Virus record (IMG/VR): IMGVR_UViG_3300028829_007756
Span: 35,244-99,243 of that record
Source of the DNA: a virus
Reading direction: 5' to 3' (one strand)
Length of the DNA: 64,000 nucleotides
Part shown: positions 9,432 through 18,027 of the stretch, one piece after another
Layout of the letters: every line of letters begins with the position of its first letter
Position numbering within the stretch: the stretch's first letter is position 1
Position numbers and translations under genes: made by a program
The notes under the pieces: model-generated
Seen by the model: the letters and a program-made list of their open reading frames with translations, nothing else
The model's database searches: none
Told to the model about the DNA's origin: nothing

Positions 9432-10172
9432 ATGATACCTTTATTTAAGTCTGATTTTTCAATAGGCAAAAGTATACTTAGGTTAGATAAAAGATCTTTC
9501 GAGGAGGAGTCTGATTCAAATATATTTAAAATTTTATCAGATAGTAAAGAGAAAAACCTTGTTTTAGTAGAGGATACTATGATAGGCTTTTTGGAAGCTT
9601 ATAATAATTCATTAGAACTTGGTTTTAATTTAATATTTGGAGTGAATATTCTTTGTAATTCTTCGATTAACCCTCAAGAAAAAGATAAATATATAATTTT
9701 TGCGAGAAATGAGCATGGATGTAAAATTTTAAATAAAATATATAGCTTTATACATTCAGAGAGGAATGGCTCTATAGATTTACCTGATTTAAAAAAGTTC
9801 TGGACTGAAGATTTAGTTTTATATGTGCCTTTTTATGATTCGTTTATCTATAATAACTTCATGTATTTTTCTGAAAGTGCTCCAGATTTAAGCTTCTTTA
9901 ATCCTTGTTTTTTTATACAAGATAACGGTTTACCTTTTGATTTAATGTTAAAAGAGATGGTGGAAAATTATATAAATTTTAATAATTACAAATCTATTTT
10001 GAGCAAAAGTATTTATTATAATAAAAAAAATGATTTTTCGGCATATCAAGTTTATAAATGTTTATGCTCTAGAAATTTCTCTCAAAATTCATCTTTAGAA
10101 AAGCCCAACCTAGATCATTGTTCTAGCGATGAATTCTCTTATGAAAGTTATTTGCAGTATGAAAGCTCTTAA
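9432..10172 (+). CDS. PHP domain of DNA polymerase III alpha, encoded as a separate subunit
   Basis: This 246-aa protein aligns in order with the N-terminal PHP domain of DnaE. PLFKSDFSIGKS matches the first PHP strand, and LVLVEDTMIGFLEAYNNSLE matches the DnaE segment around ITDF/ITDH. FGVNI is followed by YIIFARNEHGCKILNKIYS, and the end (FSAYQVYKCLCSR, then EFSYESYL) matches the DnaE region before the palm domain. The metal ligands of active PHP domains (HxH near the start) are absent, so it is probably structural. The polymerase body is the separate gene at 11901. The two were one gene in known DnaE proteins. It would act in the replisome by binding the polymerase subunit. Confidence 0.75.
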   Translation: MIPLFKSDFSIGKSILRLDKRSFEEESDSNIFKILSDSKEKNLVLVEDTMIGFLEAYNNSLELGFNLIFGVNILCNSSINPQEKDKYIIFARNEHGCKILNKIYSFIHSERNGSIDLPDLKKFWTEDLVLYVPFYDSFIYNNFMYFSESAPDLSFFNPCFFIQDNGLPFDLMLKEMVENYINFNNYKSILSKSIYYNKKNDFSAYQVYKCLCSRNFSQNSSLEKPNLDHCSSDEFSYESYLQYESS

Positions 10173-11118
10173 ATATTCAGATATTTGTTTAATACCAAAT
10201 TACAGTGAAGTACACAGCAGGGTTGACTGTGATGCTTCTGTAAATCTTTTTGGAAAAAAATTTCTATTACCGATTATTCCTGCGAATATGAAATCCGTAA
10301 TAGATATGCGTACATGTGAGTGGATGAGCTCACATGGCTTTTTCTACATTATGCATCGCTTTGATCGTGATTTAGCTGAAGATGTTGCCAATGCTCAAGA
10401 GTGGGATAACATTTCATTTAGTGTCGGAGTTAAGATGCAAGATAAGATGGCTATTCAAAAAATCAGCAAGAGAGGCCATCGAGTTGATTACTTAACTATC
10501 GATATTGCTCACGGTTATTGCCAGCGAATGAAGTCAACTATTGAATGTATAAAAAAACATCTCCCAGATACAAAAATTATTGCTGGGAATGTTGCTACTT
10601 CTGATGCGGTAAGGCAATTATCTAATTGGGGAGCTGACATTGTAAAAGTTGGAATTGGTCAAGGCTCTCCATGTACCACTAAAGATAAGACGGGATTCAC
10701 TATGCCTATGTTCACTTGCGTTCAACAATGCTCTCAAATTTCCTCGAATCACATAGATAGTGTTCCAATCATTGCTGATGGTGGTATTCGCTGTAATGGT
10801 GATGTAGCTAAAGCTTTAGTTGCTGGAGCTACCATGGCAATGGCTGGCAGCTTGTTTGCTGCTTGCACCGATAGTCCTGCTTCAGTTATTACTATTAACG
10901 GTCTTGAGCATAAAGCTTATTTTGGCTCTGCTAGTATTGAAAACAAAGGACACAACAACAATGTAGAGGGTAAATTAAATCAAATACCAAACAGTGGAAT
11001 GACTTATGGTGAAAAATTAAACGAAATCACCCAAGACCTCCAGAGTTCTATTAGTTATGCTGGTGGTCAAACACTATCTTGCTTGGCTCCACGTGAAGTT
11101 AAATATTATGAAGTATGA
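10159..11118 (+). CDS. guaC: GMP reductase
   Basis: Converts GMP to IMP and ammonia with NADPH (purine salvage). The 319-aa sequence follows type-2 bacterial GuaC end to end: LTIDIAHG, AGNVATSDAV, VGIGQGSPCTT with the catalytic Cys at about 172, IIADGGIRCNGDVAKAL, GSLFA, YFGSAS and the terminal DLQSSISYAGG. I chose the start at MKALKYSD, overlapping the PHP gene by 14 bp. Codon use differs from its neighbours: about 7 of 10 Arg codons are CGN where adjacent genes use AGA/AGG. This suggests recent acquisition or selection for expression. It lies between the two halves of the split polymerase. Confidence 0.93.
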   Translation: MKALKYSDICLIPNYSEVHSRVDCDASVNLFGKKFLLPIIPANMKSVIDMRTCEWMSSHGFFYIMHRFDRDLAEDVANAQEWDNISFSVGVKMQDKMAIQKISKRGHRVDYLTIDIAHGYCQRMKSTIECIKKHLPDTKIIAGNVATSDAVRQLSNWGADIVKVGIGQGSPCTTKDKTGFTMPMFTCVQQCSQISSNHIDSVPIIADGGIRCNGDVAKALVAGATMAMAGSLFAACTDSPASVITINGLEHKAYFGSASIENKGHNNNVEGKLNQIPNSGMTYGEKLNEITQDLQSSISYAGGQTLSCLAPREVKYYEV

Positions 11119-11285
11119 ATAAGAAAAAATTAAAATTAATTAAAAGTATAATCTCCTATGATGAGTCTATAGAAGAGCATAAGAGAGCACTTAGGGTGAT
11201 TAAGAAGGCTTACGATAAAACCCCATCTAATCTAAAGTCTCAATTCATAGCAGAAGTTAAGGAAACTTTTAAAATCGATGAATGA
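11115..11285 (+). CDS. small basic hypothetical protein (56 aa)
   Basis: A 56-codon frame beginning MNKKKLKLIKS, highly charged and predicted helical. Its ATG overlaps the guaC stop (ATGA), and its end overlaps the exonuclease start by 8 bp. Both overlaps are the spacing used throughout this genome, which supports it as a real gene. Function unknown. Confidence 0.6.
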   Translation: MNKKKLKLIKSIISYDESIEEHKRALRVIKKAYDKTPSNLKSQFIAEVKETFKIDE

Positions 11286-11919
11286 AAATTTACTTAGATT
11301 CAAAAAAGATCAAAAATTTCTTGTCTTTGATTATGAAACTTGCAACTTAAACTTAAGTAGTTTTGAAAATAAACCTTGGCAAATTGGTTTCATTTTGTTA
11401 AAAGGGTCGAATGTAATAAATAAATATAATTTACTTATTGGTTGGGATGATTTAAATATTTCTTCAGATGCTGCGAGAATAACTAATTTTTCCAAATCAA
11501 AATATGAAAAAGAAAAAAAGGATGCTTCTTATTGTTTAGATCTTTTCGATAAATATCTTTATGACGAAAGTTATCTTGTAGTGGGTCACAACATTCTCGG
11601 TTTTGACATTTTCATGCATAATATACATCGGAAACTTTGCGGTAAACCTACGGATTATTCTTATATTGATAGGGCCATTGATACTAACTGCCTAGCCCGT
11701 GCTGTCAAGAATGACATTCATTACAATGATTCAATTAATTTAATATCCTGGCAATACAAATTGCTTAATTACAGAAAAAGAGGTGTTAAAACTAATTTAA
11801 AACAATTATGTAAGGATTATTCTATTGATTTTGATGACTCAATGTTGCATGATGCTCTTTATGATGTCGAAAAAACTTCAGAAGTTCTACAAAAAATGTT
11901 ATGGCAGCTAGAAATATAG
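11278..11919 (+). CDS. 3'-5' exonuclease, DnaQ/epsilon-like (DEDDh)
   Basis: A proofreading exonuclease. The three Exo motifs are visible: VFDYETC (DxE), VGHNILGFDIF (second Asp), and MLHDALYDVEKT (the DEDDh His plus the final Asp). It is 213 aa, the size of an isolated epsilon domain. It lies immediately upstream of the polymerase gene and overlaps it by 19 bp, so it most likely proofreads for that polymerase. Confidence 0.88.
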   Translation: MNENLLRFKKDQKFLVFDYETCNLNLSSFENKPWQIGFILLKGSNVINKYNLLIGWDDLNISSDAARITNFSKSKYEKEKKDASYCLDLFDKYLYDESYLVVGHNILGFDIFMHNIHRKLCGKPTDYSYIDRAIDTNCLARAVKNDIHYNDSINLISWQYKLLNYRKRGVKTNLKQLCKDYSIDFDDSMLHDALYDVEKTSEVLQKMLWQLEI

Positions 11920-14468
11920 ATCTTAATTTCCTTAATCAATTTTCTTCTTACGAAGGTTGCATACCTCCAGGGGTTAGACTTCCAGAGATTAAAATTGAAT
12001 CAAAATATTATAAGAAACTAAATTTAAAAAATACAATATCTAATTTTGATTTCCTTAAAAATATTTGTGAAGAATCTTTGTTAAAAAAGTCTATTCAAAA
12101 AAATAAACTATCACAATACCAAGAAAGACTTGATTACGAGCTTAATACATTAAATGATTTAGGTTTCGTAGATTATATTTTGCTGAATTGGGATATAATT
12201 AATTTTTGTTACGAAAATAATATCCCTACTGGTCCAGGCAGGGGTTCTGCCGCAGGAAGTCTAATTTTATATTTAATAGGGGTGACAAAGGTTGATCCTA
12301 TTAAATATGATTTGTTTTTCGAGAGGTTTGTTTCGAAAAGTAGAGCTAGAAAGATAGAAAAAGATGGAGTAGTATATTTAGATGGAAGCCTTCTCGCTGA
12401 TATTGATAATGATATAGCTTATGAGCATAGGCAATCAGTAATATCTTATATAGAAAAAAAATACCCATCAAGAACTGCAAAAATCCTTACCCTTAATACT
12501 CTTAGTGGTAAATTATGTATTAAAGAATGTTCTAAAATAGTAGCTCAAGTATCAGAGCAGGATGCAAATTTCTTAAGTGACACTATACCAAAGCAATATG
12601 GAAATGTCGCTAAACTTTCAGATGCATATAATGAAAGTGAAAAATTCAAAAGTTTTTGTGATAAAAATCCAAAAGTTTATGATATTTCCCTAAAACTAGA
12701 AGGTCTAAAGAAAAACACGGGCATTCATCCTTCTGGAATCGCCATTTGCTTTGAGGAGATATCAAACATATGTCCAGTTCAAAAATCTAACGATGGCTCC
12801 TTGGTTACTGGGTATGACATGAATTGGGTTTCAGAACTAATGGTTAAGTTTGATATACTCGGTTTAAGAACTTTGTCTGCTATTTATTCTTCTTGCGAAA
12901 GACTTGGTATTGACCCTTCAGAAATAGATCTTGACTCTAAATATATTTATGAAAATCTAGATGACTTAAGAACTCCTCATGGCCTATTTCAAATCGAGGC
13001 TAGTGCTAATTATATGGTTTGCAAAAAAATTAGACCTACTAGTTTAGAACAGTTGAGTGCTGTTATAGCCATTGCTAGGCCTGGAGCTATGGACTTCGCA
13101 GATTCATATAAAAATTATAGAGAATCTGGAGATCATCAAAGTGTTGATGAGTTTTTTGATGATGTCCTGTCTTATACTGGTGGCATACCTCTTTACCAAG
13201 AGCAATTAATGAAGATGGCAGTAAAAGTAGGCTTTAGTTTAGAAGAATCTGAACAACTAAGAAGGATTGTTGGCAAAAAGAAGGTTAAAGAAATGCCGAA
13301 GTGGAAAAAGAAAATAGAAAAAAAAGTTAAATCAAATAAACTTTCCGAAAAAGTTGGAGATGTTTTATGGAAAGTTGCAGAGGATAGTGCTAACTATTCT
13401 TTCAATAAGAGTCATTCTATTTCATATTCAATACTAGCAGCTTGGACGATATATCTAAAGTTCAAATATCCAAAAGAATTTTTTCTTAGTCTACTTAGGA
13501 TGACTAAATATGAACCTTCTCCGCAAGACGAGATTAATAAAGTTTCTCAAGAGTTACCCCATTTCGGAATAAAACTATTAGCTCCAGACTTAGCTGTATC
13601 TGAAATGGATTTTAGTACAGAAGGCGATGATATAAGATTTGGTCTTAATAGTATAAAAGGAATTAGCGAAAAATCTTTAGAGAGATTAAAAGAGTTTAGA
13701 AGCTCTTCTAAGCCGAATAAGTACGACACTTTTCTTGCTGCAAAAGAGTCTGGCCTAAATATAGGAGTTCTTTCTGCATTGATCCAAGCTGGAGCCTTAT
13801 CATCTTTTAAAACTAATCGACCACGGCTAGTTCTAGAGGCTCAAGTTTTTAATTTACTTACAGATAGAGAGAAAAGAATATTTATAAATTCCGCAAAGAA
13901 ATATAATTATGATATCCTCAACTCTATTCATGATGCGGTACAGAATAAACTAGTAGGAGACGATAACAAACCAATTATGAAGGATAGTAGGTTTGAAACT
14001 TTAAAATCTAAATATCGCTCATATAAATCTATATACGAAAAAAATAAAAAGTATGAAGATTTTGCGAATTGGTTTTTTGAAAAAACTTTATTAGGTTTTA
14101 GTTACAGTAAGAATCTTTCAGATTGTTTCGGTCTTAATAGAAACTTTAAAAACTCCTTATTTTTTAATTCTTGTGAGCTTGGAGACAAAGGTAAATACAT
14201 AGGTGTGGTTGAAGATGTCATATCCAGAAAGAGCAAGAAAAATAATCAATATGTAAAAATGACTATAGGGGATGAATACGGAAGATACGAAGCTCTTCTT
14301 TTAGACGGAAGGGAAAAATCTCTAACTAAGTTTTTGTCTAAAAATCAGACTCCAGAAAAAAATAATATAATTATATTGCTTGGCTCAAAAGGGGAAGATA
14401 TATTATTTGTCAATGAAGCATCTATTATTGATGAAAAAATTTATATGAAACTTTCTGATATAAAATAA
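11901..14468 (+). CDS. dnaE: DNA polymerase III alpha subunit, PHP-less (C-family)
   Basis: The catalytic replicative polymerase. It begins after the PHP domain of normal DnaE. GPGRGSAAGS is at residues 111-120 and FERF at about 140. The catalytic pair DIDND is at 167-171, matching the two palm aspartates, and the third Asp is in VKFDILGLRT (D318). Fingers and thumb motifs follow (PLYQEQLMKMA, LRRIVGKKK, FNKSHSISYSILA, LLAPD). A C-terminal OB-fold-like segment (YIGVVEDVISRK ... YEALLLDG) is present. At 855 aa it is shorter than E. coli DnaE (1160) because PHP and the tau-binding tail are missing. The PHP part is the gene at 9432. The start at MAARNIDL is the first available codon and overlaps the exonuclease. 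Confidence 0.92.
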   Translation: MAARNIDLNFLNQFSSYEGCIPPGVRLPEIKIESKYYKKLNLKNTISNFDFLKNICEESLLKKSIQKNKLSQYQERLDYELNTLNDLGFVDYILLNWDIINFCYENNIPTGPGRGSAAGSLILYLIGVTKVDPIKYDLFFERFVSKSRARKIEKDGVVYLDGSLLADIDNDIAYEHRQSVISYIEKKYPSRTAKILTLNTLSGKLCIKECSKIVAQVSEQDANFLSDTIPKQYGNVAKLSDAYNESEKFKSFCDKNPKVYDISLKLEGLKKNTGIHPSGIAICFEEISNICPVQKSNDGSLVTGYDMNWVSELMVKFDILGLRTLSAIYSSCERLGIDPSEIDLDSKYIYENLDDLRTPHGLFQIEASANYMVCKKIRPTSLEQLSAVIAIARPGAMDFADSYKNYRESGDHQSVDEFFDDVLSYTGGIPLYQEQLMKMAVKVGFSLEESEQLRRIVGKKKVKEMPKWKKKIEKKVKSNKLSEKVGDVLWKVAEDSANYSFNKSHSISYSILAAWTIYLKFKYPKEFFLSLLRMTKYEPSPQDEINKVSQELPHFGIKLLAPDLAVSEMDFSTEGDDIRFGLNSIKGISEKSLERLKEFRSSSKPNKYDTFLAAKESGLNIGVLSALIQAGALSSFKTNRPRLVLEAQVFNLLTDREKRIFINSAKKYNYDILNSIHDAVQNKLVGDDNKPIMKDSRFETLKSKYRSYKSIYEKNKKYEDFANWFFEKTLLGFSYSKNLSDCFGLNRNFKNSLFFNSCELGDKGKYIGVVEDVISRKSKKNNQYVKMTIGDEYGRYEALLLDGREKSLTKFLSKNQTPEKNNIIILLGSKGEDILFVNEASIIDEKIYMKLSDIK

Positions 14469-16886
14469 ATGGAAAAATATAATCTAACTCCTAGGGTTCA
14501 AAAAATAATATCTACAGCTAAAGAGACTTCAATTAATCTAAGATGCGAGTCTATAGATTTAGATCATTTACTCTTTGCTATATTAGACAGCGGCCAATCT
14601 ACAATAGTTAATTTCTTTGAAGATCTTAATGTGTCTATTGATGATTTTAAAACTTTTGTTTTCAACAATATTGAGAACGACTTTTTTTCAACTGATAAAG
14701 GGGAATGTCCACAGCCAGATTACTCGCAAGATTTTAAAAAAATATTTAAAGATTCAAAATCTTTATCTTCTAGCTTTAAACATTCATATATAGGCGTTGA
14801 GCACGTTTTTTACACCTTAATGGTTCATCCTAACTCTCCTCTAAATGAATTTTTTGAAACATTCAAAGTAAGTCCAAAAAAATCTAGCGAAAAACTTAAA
14901 AACTTTTTTAAAACTGGAGAGTGGGACAGATCTGGTAAAAGAAAGAATCTAGAGCCTCAAGTTAAAAGACAAAAATCTCCTGTCCCTCAGGATCCAAACA
15001 ATGCGTCATCCTTGGATTTGTTTGCTAAAAATTACAATATATTAGCTCTCAAGGGTCAGTTTGATAAAGTCATTTGCAAAGAAGATCAGTTAAATAAAAT
15101 TTCTGAAATTTTATGTAGAAGAAACAAAAACAATCCGATTTTAGTTGGGCCTCCTGGAACTGGGAAGACTACCTTGGTTGAAGGTTTAGCTCAGTCCATA
15201 GTTAATGGCACATGTACCAGCTTTTTGTCGAATAAAATTATTTATGAACTTGATCTAGCTGGAATGATAGCTGGAACTAAATACAGAGGTCAGTTTGAAG
15301 AAAGGCTTAAAAATTTACTTAAAGAAATATCTGGATCTAAAAATATAATTTTATTTATAGATGAGATTCATACTATTATAGGGGCTGGTTCGGCAGAAGG
15401 CAGTCTTGATGCTGCAAATATATTAAAACCAGCCTTAGCTAGGAATAAAATAAAATGCATCGGAGCTACAACTCCAAAAGAGTTCAAAAAATTCATCAAT
15501 AAAGATGCTGCATTAGAGCGAAGGTTTGAAGAGGTTGATGTAGTTCAGCCAAGTGTTAAAGAGACTTATGAAATACTAAATGGTATTTGTCCTCAATATG
15601 AAAAATTTCACCACGTTGTTTACAGAAAAAACGCTTTAAAGTTAGCTGTTGATCTTTCTGTTAGGTACATTACGGACAGGCAACTTCCTGATAAAGCTAT
15701 TGATGTTATTGATCAAGCTGGGTCTAAGGTAAAAATGAGAAATTTTCACAAACCAAACAAAGCTTTTGATTTAGAAAAAAAAATAGAAAAACTTATGTCC
15801 TCCGATGGCCCTAACACCAGCAGTAAACTTCAAGATAAACTTATAGATGAGTATAAAAGAGTTCTAGACAGCTGGAGCTCTAATTATGAAAAAAAGAAAT
15901 TCTTCGTAACAAAAGAGGATGTTTATGATGTTATTTCCTCTAGGACAGGGATTCCAGTCGGAGCTTTAACTGAGAAAGAGTCTGAAGTCTTATTAAATTT
16001 AAATAAATCTTTAAACTCTGTCGTTTTTGGTCAGCCTGAGGCTTGCAAGCTAATATCGGACTGTATTCTTAGATCTAAAAGTGGGTTAAATGACCAAAAT
16101 AAACCGATTGGCTCTTTTCTTCTTTTGGGCAGGACTGGTGTTGGTAAAACTTTTGTGGCAAAAACTTTAGCTCAACATGTTTTTGGCAGTGATGACAACC
16201 TTATTCACATCGACATGTCTGAGTATTCCGAAAAGATAAATATATCTAGGCTTATAGGCTCTTCGCCTGGTTATGTTGGTTATGAAGATGGGGGGCAATT
16301 AACAGATAGGATAAAAGCTAAGCCTTATTCTGTTTTATTGTTTGATGAGATCGAAAAGGCTCACCCAGAAGTTCTAAATATTTTACTACAACTCCTTGAA
16401 GAAGGCAGGCTTACTGATAATTTTGGAAGGGTTTCTGATTTTTCTAATTGCATCGTTATTCTAACTGGAAATATTGGAGCGGATTTACTTAAGACCACAA
16501 CAACTCTGGGCTTTGGTCAGAATAATTCAAATGACATTTTAAAATCAGATGTAAGAAAACAGGCTGAAAAAACATTAACGCCAGAGTTAATAAATAGATT
16601 AGATGAAATTGTAGTTTTCAATCCTTTTGACATTGACGATATAAAGTCCTTCTTTGACAAAGAAATAAAGGACCTCAAACTAAAATTAAAGAAAGAATAT
16701 TCAATTATTTTAGACATTGATCAAGAAACCCTTGATTATTTTGCAGAATTAGCTTATAATAAAAAACTAGGGGCTAGACCAGTCAAAAGAATTATACAAA
16801 AAAATATTGAAAATGCAGCTTCTAAGTGGATTATAAACAAGAAAAAAGGAACCCTTAAAATAACAAAAGATAATATTAATGACTGA
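14469..16886 (+). CDS. clpC: Clp ATPase, ClpC/ClpA-like unfoldase
   Basis: A two-ring AAA+ unfoldase. Residues 1-145 resemble the Clp N domain. The first AAA+ module has Walker A GPPGTGKTT at about 227-235 and Walker B ILFIDEIHTIIGAG. A short middle segment follows (about 430-480), much smaller than the ClpB M domain. The second module has LLGRTGVGKTF, VLLFDEIEKAHPEV and LTGNIG. A TLGFGQ loop sits where ClpC and ClpA carry the ClpP-docking tripeptide, and ClpB lacks this loop. I therefore infer partnership with a ClpP, presumably the host's, since none is seen here. It starts directly at the polymerase stop with no gap. Confidence 0.88.
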   Translation: MEKYNLTPRVQKIISTAKETSINLRCESIDLDHLLFAILDSGQSTIVNFFEDLNVSIDDFKTFVFNNIENDFFSTDKGECPQPDYSQDFKKIFKDSKSLSSSFKHSYIGVEHVFYTLMVHPNSPLNEFFETFKVSPKKSSEKLKNFFKTGEWDRSGKRKNLEPQVKRQKSPVPQDPNNASSLDLFAKNYNILALKGQFDKVICKEDQLNKISEILCRRNKNNPILVGPPGTGKTTLVEGLAQSIVNGTCTSFLSNKIIYELDLAGMIAGTKYRGQFEERLKNLLKEISGSKNIILFIDEIHTIIGAGSAEGSLDAANILKPALARNKIKCIGATTPKEFKKFINKDAALERRFEEVDVVQPSVKETYEILNGICPQYEKFHHVVYRKNALKLAVDLSVRYITDRQLPDKAIDVIDQAGSKVKMRNFHKPNKAFDLEKKIEKLMSSDGPNTSSKLQDKLIDEYKRVLDSWSSNYEKKKFFVTKEDVYDVISSRTGIPVGALTEKESEVLLNLNKSLNSVVFGQPEACKLISDCILRSKSGLNDQNKPIGSFLLLGRTGVGKTFVAKTLAQHVFGSDDNLIHIDMSEYSEKINISRLIGSSPGYVGYEDGGQLTDRIKAKPYSVLLFDEIEKAHPEVLNILLQLLEEGRLTDNFGRVSDFSNCIVILTGNIGADLLKTTTTLGFGQNNSNDILKSDVRKQAEKTLTPELINRLDEIVVFNPFDIDDIKSFFDKEIKDLKLKLKKEYSIILDIDQETLDYFAELAYNKKLGARPVKRIIQKNIENAASKWIINKKKGTLKITKDNIND

Positions 16887-17415
16887 AGAAATAAACAGAG
16901 ATAGATTCCAAATAGTTTCAGCAGGTGGAAACGTAATGGAGTATAGTAAAGTCGATCAAGACTACCTGCCAAGAAATTGGCTTAGATTTAAAACTTTTGA
17001 TGAATTTAGAAAGTTTGTTAGGAGCAAAAAGTTTGAATCCATTTTTCTTTCTGATCAGCAAGAGGTTGTCTTAGTCACTCAAGATGAGACTGGCAATCTT
17101 TTACATATGGGAATAGGTCCAGCATTTAAGGAAGAAGATGATATTCAAGAATTGATTTTTGAAACTCAAGCTGATGCAAGCAAATATGTCGCTGATAATA
17201 AGCTATTGCCATCCTCTTCGCTACTCGATGATCCATCTAAAGAGCAGTTACAGAGATTTTTCAATGGAGAAAAATGCTTTTTTGATAATTCTAGAGATCT
17301 TTACGAGGAATATATTGAAAAAAAGAATTCAATAGAAGCTTCTGATCAATTAGCTCAACTTCTTCTCGGCAGAAAGTACGAACAAAAAGTCGTAGAAATT
17401 TTAATGAAATACTGA
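16879..17415 (+). CDS. hypothetical protein in replication operon (178 aa)
   Basis: No family recognised. It is soluble and acidic, predicted mixed alpha/beta with a helical C-terminus (DQLAQLLLGRKYEQKVVEIL). It overlaps the Clp gene by 8 bp and is followed 7 nt later by the SSB-like gene, so it probably works in replication, repair or proteolysis. Confidence 0.7.
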   Translation: MTEEINRDRFQIVSAGGNVMEYSKVDQDYLPRNWLRFKTFDEFRKFVRSKKFESIFLSDQQEVVLVTQDETGNLLHMGIGPAFKEEDDIQELIFETQADASKYVADNKLLPSSSLLDDPSKEQLQRFFNGEKCFFDNSRDLYEEYIEKKNSIEASDQLAQLLLGRKYEQKVVEILMKY

Positions 17416-17422
17416 AAAAATT

Positions 17423-18025
17423 ATGTCTATACAAATATATAAACCCAATAGTAAAAACACAGGTTCCGCTTTTACATTCTCAAAAAGCAAAGATAAAAAA
17501 ACAGGCAAGCCTGTCTTTTATATTAGTGCAATAGCACAATATTCATGGAATGAGGACTCAAAGACTGGATCATTCTCTGGAAACTCTAAGAATCCAGAAA
17601 AAACTATTAATGTAAAAATCAGTGAAATTGAGGCTGGATCTTTTTTAAGCTGCTTTAGTTCTAGGTATGAATATACTGCATTTCATTCTTATGATAATAG
17701 CAATACTACTATTAAATTCACACCTTGGGATAAAAAGCAAAAGATTTCAAAGTACGATTCTAATTCAAAGGGTTTCGTGGATATGGATATCGAAGTCCCA
17801 GCTTTCGGAATCACCCTATCAAAGGGAAAGGGAAATTCAATAAAAATAGCTCTAGATCCAGGCGAGGTAGAAGTTGTTAAAAAACTATTTGAAATCTTCA
17901 TAAATGATTATTTGAATTATGAGATTCATAAGGCTGAATCATATAGTTCCGCTTCTAAAAGTAAACCTAATACTGCCTCACAAGAAGAAGAGCGGGTAGA
18001 TGATTTTGAAGATGCCCCTTTCTAA
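17423..18025 (+). CDS. single-stranded DNA-binding protein-like
   Basis: The 200-aa protein has a folded N-terminal part of about 155 residues, rich in aromatic and Lys residues (YEYTAFHSY, IKFTPWDKKQ), then a Ser/Lys linker. It ends in an acidic tip, RVDDFEDAPF. That tip resembles the DFDDDIPF tail with which bacterial SSB recruits partners. The fold of the N-terminal part is not a clear OB domain to me. A Whirly/MRP-like sheet is possible but weak. SSB function is inferred from the tail and from the position among replisome genes, where an SSB is otherwise missing. Confidence 0.55.
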   Translation: MSIQIYKPNSKNTGSAFTFSKSKDKKTGKPVFYISAIAQYSWNEDSKTGSFSGNSKNPEKTINVKISEIEAGSFLSCFSSRYEYTAFHSYDNSNTTIKFTPWDKKQKISKYDSNSKGFVDMDIEVPAFGITLSKGKGNSIKIALDPGEVEVVKKLFEIFINDYLNYEIHKAESYSSASKSKPNTASQEEERVDDFEDAPF

Positions 18026-18027
18026 AG

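Noticed and set aside
9416-9433. TATAAT flanked by two ATGCAT sequences just before the PHP gene
   Set aside because: The -10 ends 2 nt before the ATG needed for the PHP first strand and no -35 is present at 16-18 bp. Transcription from it would start after the start codon. Kept only as a possible operator.
9432-14468. intein or intron as the cause of the polymerase split
   Set aside because: The inserted segment encodes complete unrelated enzymes in their own frames. No intein splice motifs (Cys/Ser start, HN-Cys end) or homing domain are seen at the borders.
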